A stretch of DNA of 64,000 nt from Trichomonas vaginalis G3 (lineage: Eukaryota > Parabasalia > Trichomonadida > Trichomonadidae), in the NCBI RefSeq assembly GCF_026262505.1, contig NC_067206.1:10270651-10334650 (forward strand). The letters run 5' to 3'. The notes under the pieces are model-generated. The model worked only from the letters and a program-made list of their open reading frames with translations, made no database searches and was not told where the DNA came from. Shown here in pieces: positions 1 to 9,165 of this stretch (positions within the stretch are counted from its first letter, which is position 1; each line of letters starts with the position of its first letter). The translations under genes and the position numbers were made by a program.

Positions 1-1
1 G

Positions 2-295
2 AAGGAAGACGAAGTTGAAAGGTCTATACCATTCGTTATTAAGAACATAAAAGATATGAAAACTTATAAACATTATATTTATTCATTTATTTCAGAAAAA
101 ATGGAAGCAACCCATAAAACATCATCTCATCATTTTATAGCTATTCATACATTCCTTTTCAAAGTTGTGAAATTAAATAAGACAGGAATTAGATTTAATG
201 TATCAGGGTACGCATTCTTGAGTAAATTAAAATGTATTCGTCACGTCGCAGATGATAAAAATTTATGTGTTCTTAATTCATTTTATGGACTTTAG
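2..295 (+). CDS. C-terminal part of conserved Polinton protein of unknown function (copy A)
   Basis: The reading frame is open from base 2 and matches the last 97 residues of the 378-aa protein at 16473-17609 in copy B almost perfectly, so the gene starts upstream of the window. I recognise no domain. The stretch is rich in Lys, His and aromatic residues and ends in NSFYGL. The DNA polymerase gene follows 80 bases downstream on the same strand, after a tiny GC-rich hairpin at 301-313. Position as the first gene of the + strand replication block suggests, without proving, a role in replication. Confidence 0.7.
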   Translation, partial: KEDEVERSIPFVIKNIKDMKTYKHYIYSFISEKMEATHKTSSHHFIAIHTFLFKVVKLNKTGIRFNVSGYAFLSKLKCIRHVADDKNLCVLNSFYGL

Positions 296-300
296 CCCTG

Positions 301-313
301 GACTCTCTGAGTC
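301..313. repeat. mini-hairpin GACTC-TCT-GAGTC between two genes
   Basis: A 5-bp perfect stem with a 3-base loop lies just after the stop codon of the first gene. The same hairpin is at 17615-17627 in copy B. It belongs to a set of tiny GC-rich hairpins scattered over the elements and could act at the 3' end of the upstream transcript. Confidence 0.5.
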
Positions 314-359
314 TCGGACTTTAAAAAAAATAAACTTTATTTTTATTTATTTTTTAATT

Positions 360-375
360 TTTTATTCTTACATAA
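360..375 (+). promoter_or_regulatory. Polinton gene-start box before polB (copy A)
   Basis: The bases TTTTATTCTTACATAA touch the ATG. The same layout, a T-rich TTTTATT box followed by a few variable bases and ATAA(ATG), precedes most genes in copies A, B and C. The equivalent in B is at 17668-17683. It is probably the core promoter with a very short leader. Confidence 0.5.
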
Positions 376-3300
376 ATGAACAAAAACGGAACAGCTAAAA
401 TGAATGATAATCAAATTAGAGCAGAAGGTAGAAGGTTATTTAAACGCTTCTATAACATTCCTGATGGTGTTAATCCTAAAACTCGTAGAAGTTATTTAAA
501 CGAAGCAATAGATGCATATGAAGGGTTTGCCATTTCATCAGAAAGTGAGAGGTTAGCAAGAATGTTAAACGTTAATATTGATTTTTATTATTGTGATCCT
601 CAACCAGAAGACGTAGACATAAATAAGGTAGACTTTCCATTAGTGGAATCAATAATGATAGATCCAGAATTTGAAACAGTAAATATTTTATTAACACAGA
701 GTCCATGTGGAAAACTTCACGCTGACAGAATTACAGACGTTGAAGCACTCACAGGATATAAAGTTTGCCCCTTTTGCAAAGAAGAAGTATATTCTATCCG
801 TGATGATCCAGAAAGGAAAAACCAAAGAAGATTTTTAAAACATTGTGAGAAATGTAAAGAAAATAATGGAAGATTAATTCAAGACGTTCAATTGCAAAAC
901 ACACAACAACCATATGCACCACATATCACGAAACAGAAGATATATCAATGGCTATTAGCACATAATTTGCAGGAATATTATAAACCAACAAGATATTATA
1001 TTACTTTTGACTTCGAAACATTAGAGACTAAAGAAGAACTTCAACTTTCTGAATGTGCAACTTTGAACGCTTACTTAAAACCATTTATGGTATCATCAAC
1101 TGTCAAAATAAAGCCGCAAAGCGGCGAGGTCGTAGACCGTGATAAAACATTTACGAGGAATTTTTGCTTAACTTCGAGTGATTCTTTTATTTCTGATTGG
1201 ATTGAGTTTTTATTTTCAACCTGTTCATTAGTTGCTAAATCAAATATTGAACAATATGAAGAATTAATGAAGCCGCAAACGGACCAAACGGCGGGGACTT
1301 TGTCTCATACATTAAATGAGAAACAAAAGGAAGCATTTAAAGAACTTCTAGATGAAGAATTTAATAAAGTGAATATCATAGGTTTTAATTCGGGAAAGTT
1401 TGATTTAAATTTAATTCTTCGTGATTTAAACACTGCAAAATGGAAAATAAAATCAATGCTGGGTTCATCTTCACAATTTAAGCAAATCATTGTAAAGAAA
1501 ACAAACTGTCCATATGAATTAAGATTTATTGACATCAGAAATTATATAGCGGGTGGGACATTAGACCAATTCACTCAAGATTTCGGAAACAATAAATCAC
1601 GTGTTAAATCCTTTTTCCCTTATCAATTCATCACGTGGGAAAATTACGAAGAAGAATTATATAAAGTGGAACCATTCACGAAAGATTCATTTTATTCAGC
1701 ATTAACTCAAGAAACTATATCAGATAGTGATTATCAAATATATCTCAATGATGCTAAAAATTTTGAGAATAGATTAGAATATTTTATTCATTATTGCAAT
1801 AAAGACGTTGAAATTATGATTGACCCAATTGATAAAATTATCGAAGAAACATTTGTTTATAAAATTGACATGCTTCATAATCTTTCTTTATCATCGAATG
1901 CATCAATGATTCGTTACGCGTTAGCATATAAGAACTTCAATCCTAACGAAACATATCCAGAAGAAGAAAATGTGGAATCAAGTTTTGAATTAACGAAAAA
2001 GTATTGGAAATATAAAATTGAATCATATAAGAAACAAGATGAAAAAGCAGAAAGGGATACTAAAAACAATGTTTCAATGGATGACTATCAATACTATCAC
2101 GATTTAATCCTTTCATCTAAATGCAAAATGTGTGGTAAAGCGTTTACATATGCTAATAAACCAACATTGGATAGAATCGATAATGAAAAACCACATACCA
2201 AAGAAAATTGTCAGTTAATGTGTTGTTATTGCAATGTCGTAAAATCAAATAAAGATGAAGATGTTCAACGTTTAAGAATCAATTTAAGAAATTATGCATT
2301 AAAAAATAATTTACCAATGACTTTAGATTCAGTTGAAGCTTATCACATTCTCCGTAATGGAATTACTGGTGGTCTATCAAATGTTCAACATCGTGTTAAT
2401 CTTAAAGGAATCACGCACATTAATAAACTTTCATATAATCCAGAAACTAAAACTGTATCAAATGAGGACACCACCAACATTATGACTCATTTCGTTGGAG
2501 TTGACTTTAATTCATTATATCCTTCATCATTTTCATCTAATCCTCATGATTTCATTCAATATACTGACCATAAAATGTATATGCCGGGAAGATTGAATGG
2601 TGTTATCATTTGTGATACAGCAACAAAGAAAGCAAAAGCACTGGGAATTATTAAGAAGAAAAATACTTTATTCGTGGCTGAAGTAAAGGGTCACATTGAT
2701 GAAAAATACATTAATGATTACATAAACTTTTTACCAATAATAAGAAACTTAGATATTATCACAGATGAAAAAACAATTGGCAGTTTTATGTATAATTACA
2801 TGAAATCAAACAATCTACCAGTTGACCAGAAACAGAGAAAATTAACTCAGTTAGCATCAACACACAACCAATATCAACCATTTTTTCTTATTATCTTTGG
2901 TATCTAATAGACAGATTTCATTTTATCATTGATGATATTCAATCAATTTTAACATTTACGAAAAACACTTGCTTTAATGAATTTGCGAACGAATTTATGA
3001 ACGAAAGACAAAAGGCTGAATTAGAAGGAAATAAAGGAAAAAGTTTATTTTGCAAGATTTCACTTAATGGATCATATGGTTACGATGCAATGAATACACA
3101 AAATTACGCAAAGACTAAAATAATGAATGCACAGAAGGCACGCGTTGCATGTATGTCAAATAAGTTTAAAAACATAAGAGAAATAGGTGAAGATACGTAT
3201 CAAGTGATGCTTAAAGATAGATTTTATAGATGTGATACATGTTTACAAGAGGCATTCTTCACTTTAGATAACGCAAAATACTGGTATTTGGTTTTCATTT

Positions 3301-3881
3301 ATGATTTTATGTATAAATGCATGAATGTTAATCGTTTTCATTTCATTGAAGGTGATACTGATTCATCTTATTGGGCAATCGCTGGCGACCCAAATCTTCC
3401 TAACACTCAAGCATTTCAAGCAATTGTTACTGATAAACAATTTTATGATAAAAACATTTACAAATTCGCACCTTTTGATTTCTTTTGTTTTGATGAGAAA
3501 TTTAAACCTAAATTAAAGAATAAAGCTGAAGAAAAAGCACATGAGAAGAAGTTATTGGGTTTAGCAATTGAGAAACAAGGTGATAACATGGTTGCTTTAT
3601 GCCCCAAGTGTTATACATCATTCAACGGTTCAATTGATGGAAGTGATTTTAAAAAGATTGCACAAAAAATGAAAGGAGTTAGTTTACGACAAAATAAACA
3701 ATTAACACCTAAAAATTATTTGGATATAATAAATGATAAAGTGATATTTGATGGTCAGAATATTAATTTACAACTTAAAAATGGGTCAATGACTCGCTTA
3801 ACAATTGGTAAGACTGCATTAACAGGAGCACACACTAAGGCTGTGTGTTGTGAAAATGGATGTTGTATGCCATTTATTTAA
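376..3881 (+). pseudogene. polB: protein-primed DNA polymerase B region (copy A)
   Basis: Family B DNA polymerase of the protein-primed kind that copies Polinton DNA. Visible in order: a CPFC...HCEKC zinc-finger-like segment (about nt 765-870); exonuclease motifs DFET (about 1010), NIIGFNSGKFDLN (about 1375) and YCNKDVEI (about 1795); an HNH-like zinc motif CKMC...DRIDN...CYCN (about 2122-2260); then polymerase motif A DFNSLYPSSF (about 2500), motif B NGSYGYD (about 3070) and motif C GDTDSS (about 3355). The copy is broken. The HNH-like segment between exonuclease and palm is not a usual polymerase part. An in-frame pair of GC hairpins at 1113-1138 is absent from copy B. The integrase region lies about 100 bases downstream. 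Confidence 0.92.
1113..1138. repeat. paired mini-hairpins inside polB, copy A only
   Basis: Two adjacent perfect hairpins, GCCGC-AAA-GCGGC (1113-1125) and GGTC-GTA-GACC (1128-1138), lie inside the polymerase reading frame. Copy B has a short AT-rich stretch at the same place (about 18412-18425). The base composition is far from that of the surrounding gene, which suggests an insertion. Confidence 0.6.
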
Positions 3882-3963
3882 TAAAATGCCACAGAAGAGA
3901 CAAAAGGAACCGTTAATGATGTTTTTGATACTATGATTCAAAGAGGTGGGCACCCTTAAAACA

Positions 3964-3983
3964 TTTATTTTATTTTTATATAA
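3964..3983 (+). promoter_or_regulatory. Polinton gene-start box before integrase (copy A)
   Basis: TTTATTTTATTTTTATATAA directly abuts the integrase ATG. The same sequence precedes the integrase region of copy B (about 21250-21269). It is one of the best-preserved examples of the shared start box. Confidence 0.5.
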
Positions 3984-5513
3984 ATGGATAACTCAGATTT
4001 AGAAAATTTAATTGATGATTTAGTACTTAATCAAAAATTTCTTAGTTATTATGAATTAAAAGCATATCTCCAAAAATATAATAATATAACGGGTGATGAT
4101 ATGGAATATTATTATCCATATTATAAAAATGAAATTTTGAAATATCATGATAGAATAATTTCTAAAATTAAAGACAAAATTAAAAATAATGAATATTCAA
4201 AGGGAAAAACTAAATCACAGCTTAAACAGTTGAAAGATTTCAAAAATAAAGTATTAACAGAAGAAGATATTGATGAATTATATAATTTATATAATCCTGA
4301 GCCACAAAAACCAAAGGAACAAAAACAAAAGGAACAAAACACCCAGGCCCTTCAGACCATAAATGATGCACAAGCTTTAATTTATGATTCATTAGTTAAA
4401 CCATATTCAGCCCGACTTTTAAATGAAGATCAACTTTTGGAATTCATCCTTCAACATAAACTCGAAGCGGGAAAGTATATCAAACCTTTATATACAGCAT
4501 ATTTAAAACAAATGAATAAAATACATCCAGAATTAATGAAGGAAGGAATGAAATCCAAAATCAAAGCAGATAAAATTAAACCACTTGCAACACCAAAACC
4601 TCTAACGACAGTACCTGCAACACCAAAACCACCTCCTCCTTCAGTTAATCCTTCATCATTCACTTTATTATATCCATTTCAAACATTAAAGAAACAAAAA
4701 GATTTTAAAAAGGATTTCAAGATATTAAATAAACCAATTGACCCAAAAATTCAACCGTTAAAGGAAAAATTTGGTCGCCCTTCATTTGCACCATATCCAT
4801 ATTCATATGAAATCGATCATTTAGAATATTCAAAAGGAAACGTTACTTATTTATTTACCATTAACATTAACACCAGATATTTATATTGCATTCCAGTGAA
4901 AGGGAAAACAGAACAGGAAACAAGAAGAGCTATTCAATACTTACTAGATCATGAAAGAGTAGATAATATAAGGGGTGATGGTGATAAAGGATTTCAGGCA
5001 GCTATGACTCATTTTTCCCACAAATTAATTTTTACTTTTCATCCTCTCCATATACGTTTCATAATAAAATAGTTGATGCGGTAATGAGAACTCTTAGAGA
5101 TGCTTAGGGGTTAACGGTCAGATATACTGGATGGAAATCATGACTCCATCATACAACAGTTAGTATATTATTACAATAATACATGGCATAGAACAATAAA
5201 CATGAAACCGGTGGAAATGAAAAATGATATTTCAAAAGAATGGGAATATATTAGAAAGCAAACGGAAAGGTTGAATGATGTTAAACGTGAACAAATTAAT
5301 TCGGGGCTCATGAATTTTAAACAAGGGGATAAAGTTTTGATTCATCTCGATTATGGAAAAACTGATAAATCAATGACAAAAAGAAGACGAAGATTTGACA
5401 CAATAGCTGAATTTGTTAGATATATTAACGGCAACGCATTGGTTGAGGTTAACAATAAATTAATAGAAATTCCGATTTATTTTATTACTCCATTATATTT
5501 AAATAATATTTAA
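3984..5513 (+). pseudogene. int: retroviral-type (rve) integrase region (copy A)
   Basis: DDE integrase that would insert the element into the genome. The N-terminal part is Lys/Glu-rich and helical, followed by a Pro-rich linker (about nt 4570-4650). The catalytic core holds YEIDHLEY (first Asp) and RGDGDKGF (second Asp). The C-terminal end carries FKQGDKVLI and FDTIAEFVRYINGN, the SH3-like DNA-binding tail usual for Polinton integrases. The gene is broken in this copy. It follows polB in the same orientation, as in copy B. Confidence 0.88.
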
Positions 5514-5532
5514 TTTTTTTATTTCGTAAGAA

Positions 5533-5804
5533 ATGAGTGACAACGAAGCATCCAAGAGTCCAGACGATGAATATAAAAAGAAACTAAACAGAATTAAATC
5601 AAAAATATGCTATTACAAAAAGAAGCCACAATGCGGTGGGGTTGAAAACGATAAAGAGAGGAAAGAAATAATCGAAAAATTAAAACTTACCGTTCAATCC
5701 TTAAACTGAGTGAAGTAAAAATAAAAGAATTTAATAGAATAAATAAATTGGTTGGAAGAGATGAATTTAATAAAGATGAATTTTTAAACTCAATCCAAAT
5801 TTAA
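5533..5804 (+). pseudogene. small charged protein region (copy A)
   Basis: This is the counterpart of the 91-aa protein at 22795-23070 in copy B. It begins MSDNEA and continues with Lys-rich helical sequence that includes YKKKLNRIKSKICYYKK. I do not recognise the family. The start box TTTATTTCGTAAGAA precedes the ATG in both copies. It closes the + strand gene block. Confidence 0.6.
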
Positions 5805-5969
5805 TTTTTATTCCTCTTCGACAACATCTCTCTTTCCATCATTACTGCATAACCACATTTTCTCAGTTTTAGTGGTTTGTTATTTTTAACATGTTCTTGC
5901 ATCATTTTTATCATTTCCTCCCTTGTTATGATTTGTGGTAAATTTTGAGCTTGGGGTATTCATTTATGA

Positions 5970-6039
5970 TAAAATAAAAATTTAAATTATGCCGTTTGCT
6001 CTTTTGGAGCTCAGGACTTTCAGTCCGTTCTAAAGTTTG
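5970..6039. repeat. 70-bp direct repeat, left copy
   Basis: Near-identical to 6959-7029. Each copy contains GCCGTTTGCTCTTTTGGAGC and the mini-hairpin GGACT-TTC-AGTCC (6014-6018/6022-6026 here). The pair brackets the A-specific cassette (tRNA-like sequence and two small ORFs). The block also overlaps the start-box end of a short minus-strand ORF remnant resembling 23088-23252. Confidence 0.75.
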
Positions 6040-6192
6040 AGACAACATGACATTTTGACAACAACACAGGAAATAAATGTTATCGTTTATGTTTTCATTA
6101 ATGATTTTAGGTTATTCAATAATTAATTATTTTTGAATAACTGGGAAATAAATTTACGTCAAATATGCAATTTATAAAATCTTATGTCGACA

Positions 6193-6264
6193 GGCTACGT
6201 AGCACAGTGGTCTAAGGTGTGTTATGGAGGGGTCAGGGTCTGTGGTTCGAACCGCGACAGCGCC
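6193..6264 (+). tRNA. tRNA-like sequence, degenerate
   Basis: The stretch is 72 bases, the length of a tRNA without CCA. It contains an A-box-like TAGCACAGTGGT and a B-box-like GGTTCGAACC. The D stem GCAC/GTGT pairs, but the acceptor stem (GGCTACG against CAGCGCC) pairs only partly and the anticodon and T arms pair poorly. A T-rich tract follows. It is most likely a tRNA pseudogene or a Pol III promoter captured by the element, and less likely a working tRNA. No counterpart exists in copy B. Confidence 0.35.
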
Positions 6265-6330
6265 GTATTTTCTTATTTTCTTTGTTTGTCTTGTTTGTCG
6301 TGAATAAAAAGTGTCATAAAAGTGCTCTAT

Positions 6331-6393
6331 CTTCCACGGGAATAAATAAAAAATTTACTTTATTTCTTCTTTATTTCTTTGTTCCCGTGGAAG
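6331..6393. repeat. 12-bp perfect inverted repeat around an AT-rich spacer
   Basis: CTTCCACGGGAA (6331-6342) is the reverse complement of TTCCCGTGGAAG (6382-6393). A third partial copy (CTCGTGGAAGC) lies near 6472. It could form a stem-loop or a paired binding site. It is found only in the A-specific cassette. Confidence 0.65.
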
Positions 6394-6486
6394 AAGGGTT
6401 TTGCTTTTTTCTCAGCCGAAATCAATGATTTTTTCATTTTTGGAATCCTTAGCGAATGAGGAATCTTTTCTCTCGTGGAAGCTTTG

Positions 6487-6538
6487 ACCTAAAATATATT
6501 TTAGGTGAAGAGGTGAGATCTCACCTGTTTTTTCACCT
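6487..6538. repeat. nested palindrome block
   Basis: There is a perfect 20-bp palindrome ACCTAAAATATATTTTAGGT (6487-6506), then a perfect 16-bp palindrome AGGTGAGATCTCACCT (6511-6526), enclosed by AGGTGAA (6503-6509) and TTCACCT (6532-6538). Related blocks occur in copy C near 48080-48120, 48480-48530 and 53101-53165. This suggests an element-encoded regulatory or structural site. Confidence 0.7.
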
Positions 6539-6576
6539 GTTTTTATGGTAGCAGTGAAATAAAATTTTGTTATCAG

Positions 6577-6759
6577 TTATTTTATCATCATTTTATTAAG
6601 TTCATCTTTAGTTAATAATTTGAATGGATTCGCTAATGTTCCACCTTGAGTCACAACACTTGCCCCGGCTAATTGTGAAGAACCTGGGATAAGTACTCCA
6701 TGAAATGATTTCATTGGTATCATTAATTTAGAAATAGTTGGCTTAATTAATTTGGTCAT
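6577..6759 (-). CDS. small protein, unknown, A-specific cassette
   Basis: A 60-aa ORF whose ATG directly follows the Polinton start box (TTTTATTTTTATCATAA on the coding strand), which supports it as a real gene despite its size. It has a hydrophobic/Ser/Gly middle (SSQLAGASVVTQGG) and a basic C-terminus (LTKDELNKMMIK). The C-terminal pattern L(T)K-x-L-x-K resembles the end of the next small ORF (6819-6953), so the two may be related. I do not recognise a family. It is absent from copy B. Confidence 0.5.
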   Translation of the reverse strand: MTKLIKPTISKLMIPMKSFHGVLIPGSSQLAGASVVTQGGTLANPFKLLTKDELNKMMIK

Positions 6760-6818
6760 TTATGATAAAAATAAAATTGCATAATTTAAATTTTTTTCTT
6801 TCTCATTTTCTCATTTTC

Positions 6819-6953
6819 TCATTTTTCATTCTGTTTTGGTTTCAGCAACTTTTCAAGTTGTTGTCTTGTCAGTAACTTTAATTTTAACTTTGGATCAAAT
6901 ATTGGGTTTCCATCTTTATCTCTTCCAATAACACCATATGGTAGAATCTTCAT
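6819..6953 (-). CDS. 44-aa basic protein, unknown, A-specific cassette
   Basis: A short ORF beginning MKILPYGVIGRDKDGNPIF and ending LEKLLKPKQNEK. The start box TTTTTATTTTAGTATAA abuts the ATG. It has a compact Gly/Asp turn followed by a basic helix containing LLTRQQLEKLL, similar in style to the C-terminal helix of the ORF at 6577-6759 and of the 54-aa ORF at 23088-23252 (ITREEMIKMMQ). This suggests a small family of helix-bearing mini-proteins encoded at the variable locus. The function is unknown. Confidence 0.45.
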   Translation of the reverse strand: MKILPYGVIGRDKDGNPIFDPKLKLKLLTRQQLEKLLKPKQNEK

Positions 6954-6958
6954 TTATA

Positions 6959-7029
6959 CTAAAATAAAAATTTAAATTATGCCGTTTGCTCTTTTGGAGC
7001 TCAGGACTTTCAGTCCGTTCTAAAGTTTG
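6959..7029. repeat. 70-bp direct repeat, right copy
   Basis: Second copy of the block at 5970-6039, including the mini-hairpin GGACT-TTC-AGTCC (7003-7015). It closes the A-specific cassette immediately before the end of the fibre gene. Confidence 0.75.
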
Positions 7030-7047
7030 TTTCACAAACATTGAGCG

Positions 7048-9141
7048 TTCATTGAACTCTATACCATGCGAATACAGTCATAAATGGTGGCATGTAATCT
7101 TTACCCGAGCCTGTTGGATTTGTTGTGAAAGTGTGTGAATGATTTCCTGTGGTTCCACAGAAAATACCTGCGCTTGAATCTACTGGGTCGCTTGAAATAT
7201 CATATCTATCCATTCCCTGTCTATCCGAACCTGCTGCAAGATTTCTATAACCTCTTTTTGTTATTGAATGTGAATGATTACCTGTTGTGTTTGTAGTTCC
7301 TGTATGAGTGTGCGGTGGAAGGTTTGCTTCAGTAATTTTCTTCGAACCTCCTGTTTGCTTTGAAGAGTTAGCACAGTATAAGAATTTATCTACAATCTGC
7401 TTCCACGTACCGAAACCAGAACTGTTGCCGGATTTGTTGAATTCATTGACATATATAAAGAACCAATGGGGTAAATCATCTCAAGAATTGTATTTAATCC
7501 ATTATGAATATTGAATTTATTATATAATATTGAATTTGGGTGAGTATTTAAAACTGGTCTTGTTATCAATATTAACGTATTATTTTTGAAAATTGCTTTT
7601 CTAACATCTTGAAATTTTGTGATTTCAGACCAGTTTCTTCCATCACTACTGATATTTACTAAATCACCACATCCTAAAGCAATGAAATACCCATCAATAT
7701 AAAATAAATTTGTAAATCTATAATTTCGAGTAAGTTTTGGAGTGAATGAATAAACCAATTCCCAATTTGATAAATCTTGTGATAAATAAATATGTCTGTT
7801 ATAACTTACAGGATATGAATAGACCATTTCACCTGAAACGAGAACATAAACATTTGATCCATAACATAAAGCTTCAATGTCTCCATCAGCTTGAAAAATT
7901 TGTTCAAATTGACCTTGTGGTATTGAAGATGATCTATAAATTTTATCATTTTGTAGGATAAAATACATGTTGTTAATGTAATACCACTTACTTGTATAAT
8001 CAATTTTCAAATCTGATGACATCATACTAAACATATAATAATTTATCCCATCCTCACTAATGAAAATTTGATTGACTTCATAAATTAGTACCCATTTATT
8101 ATTAACGCATCTAATAGGATTATTTGAATATTTAAATTTAGCATCTTGATTTAAATTACATTTGAACCATTGGATACAATCGAATGAATAACAAGGGCAA
8201 AAATCATCTCCAACCGTTATCATTCCCATAAATTTACCGTTATTATATTCAACATATAAAATTCTTGGATTAATGATTGGCTTTCGTGTATCAGGATTCA
8301 AAACAGATGGAGTAAATGATTCATAGTTTTTAAAATCATTTGTTTTAAAATAATAAAGCACTCCAGCTGTATAAAATAAATACATGGTCACTCCATCGAA
8401 ACATATCCATTCAAAAGAATCTATATCAAAGGTTTTATCTGATGATTTCATAAAATTTAAAAATGGTGGAGTAAAATAGACCTCTGATTGTTTTATTTCT
8501 TCATTAACAAATGATATATTAGCTTTCTTCATTAACTCAGTATTAATGAATGAAATAACTTTTTCCTTATCTGCTTTCTTCTCTAACTCATCGTTAACAT
8601 AAGTTTTATCTGCTTTAAGGTCTAAACATCCTGAAACCCATTCTGTATCAGCTTTAACTTTAAAAGTCTCAAATGTCCATTCATGATACCATTCAACCTT
8701 TTCTTTAATTTCATTATCTTTTTCATCAACATAAACCAAATTTGCCTTCTTCATTAACTCACTATCCACATATTCCTTATCTGCTTTCTTCATTATGTCA
8801 TTTAGGAAACCTTCTATGAATTCCTCATTTAAATTAAATCTTCCAATCTTCAAAACTTTAGGAAATGCATTTAATGCGTAATATCTTTGTTCTTCTGGTG
8901 GAATTGATGTTATATCATCCGTTATTCCTTTAATTTTTGAATTCATAAATAAAATTTCTTTTATATTTGATATCACTGCACCACCCTTGCAAACGAATTC
9001 AAAATGGTCATTTTTCAATACTATCTCCAAATCTCCATATTTCAACCTTTGCGTTTGTTCTGCCGTCTTTGAATTATATGCATATGTGGCGTAAGTAATG
9101 GTCTGTGCCTTAAGTTGCTGTGGTTGCTGTTGTTTAATCAT
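7048..9141 (-). pseudogene. phage-type tail-fibre protein region (copy A)
   Basis: Encodes a long fibrous virion protein. The N-terminal domain (start box, then MIKQQQPQQLKAQ; about 110 residues) is followed by a shaft of repeats of the form KADKEYV-x2-EL-x-KKA with coiled-coil spacing. A segment with Asp-box-like motifs (SEDGINYY, SSDGRNW) then resembles a beta-propeller or sialidase-like receptor domain. The C-terminus is a phage tail-collar domain with IYPIGSLYMSM, FLYCANSS, NLPPHTHTG, GNHSH and MPPFMTVFAWYR. The HxH pairs recall the metal-binding motifs of short tail fibres such as T4 gp12. The likely role is receptor binding by the particle. The middle segment is different in copy B. Broken in this copy. 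Confidence 0.8.
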
Positions 9142-9165
9142 TTATTATGATTTAAAAATAAATAT

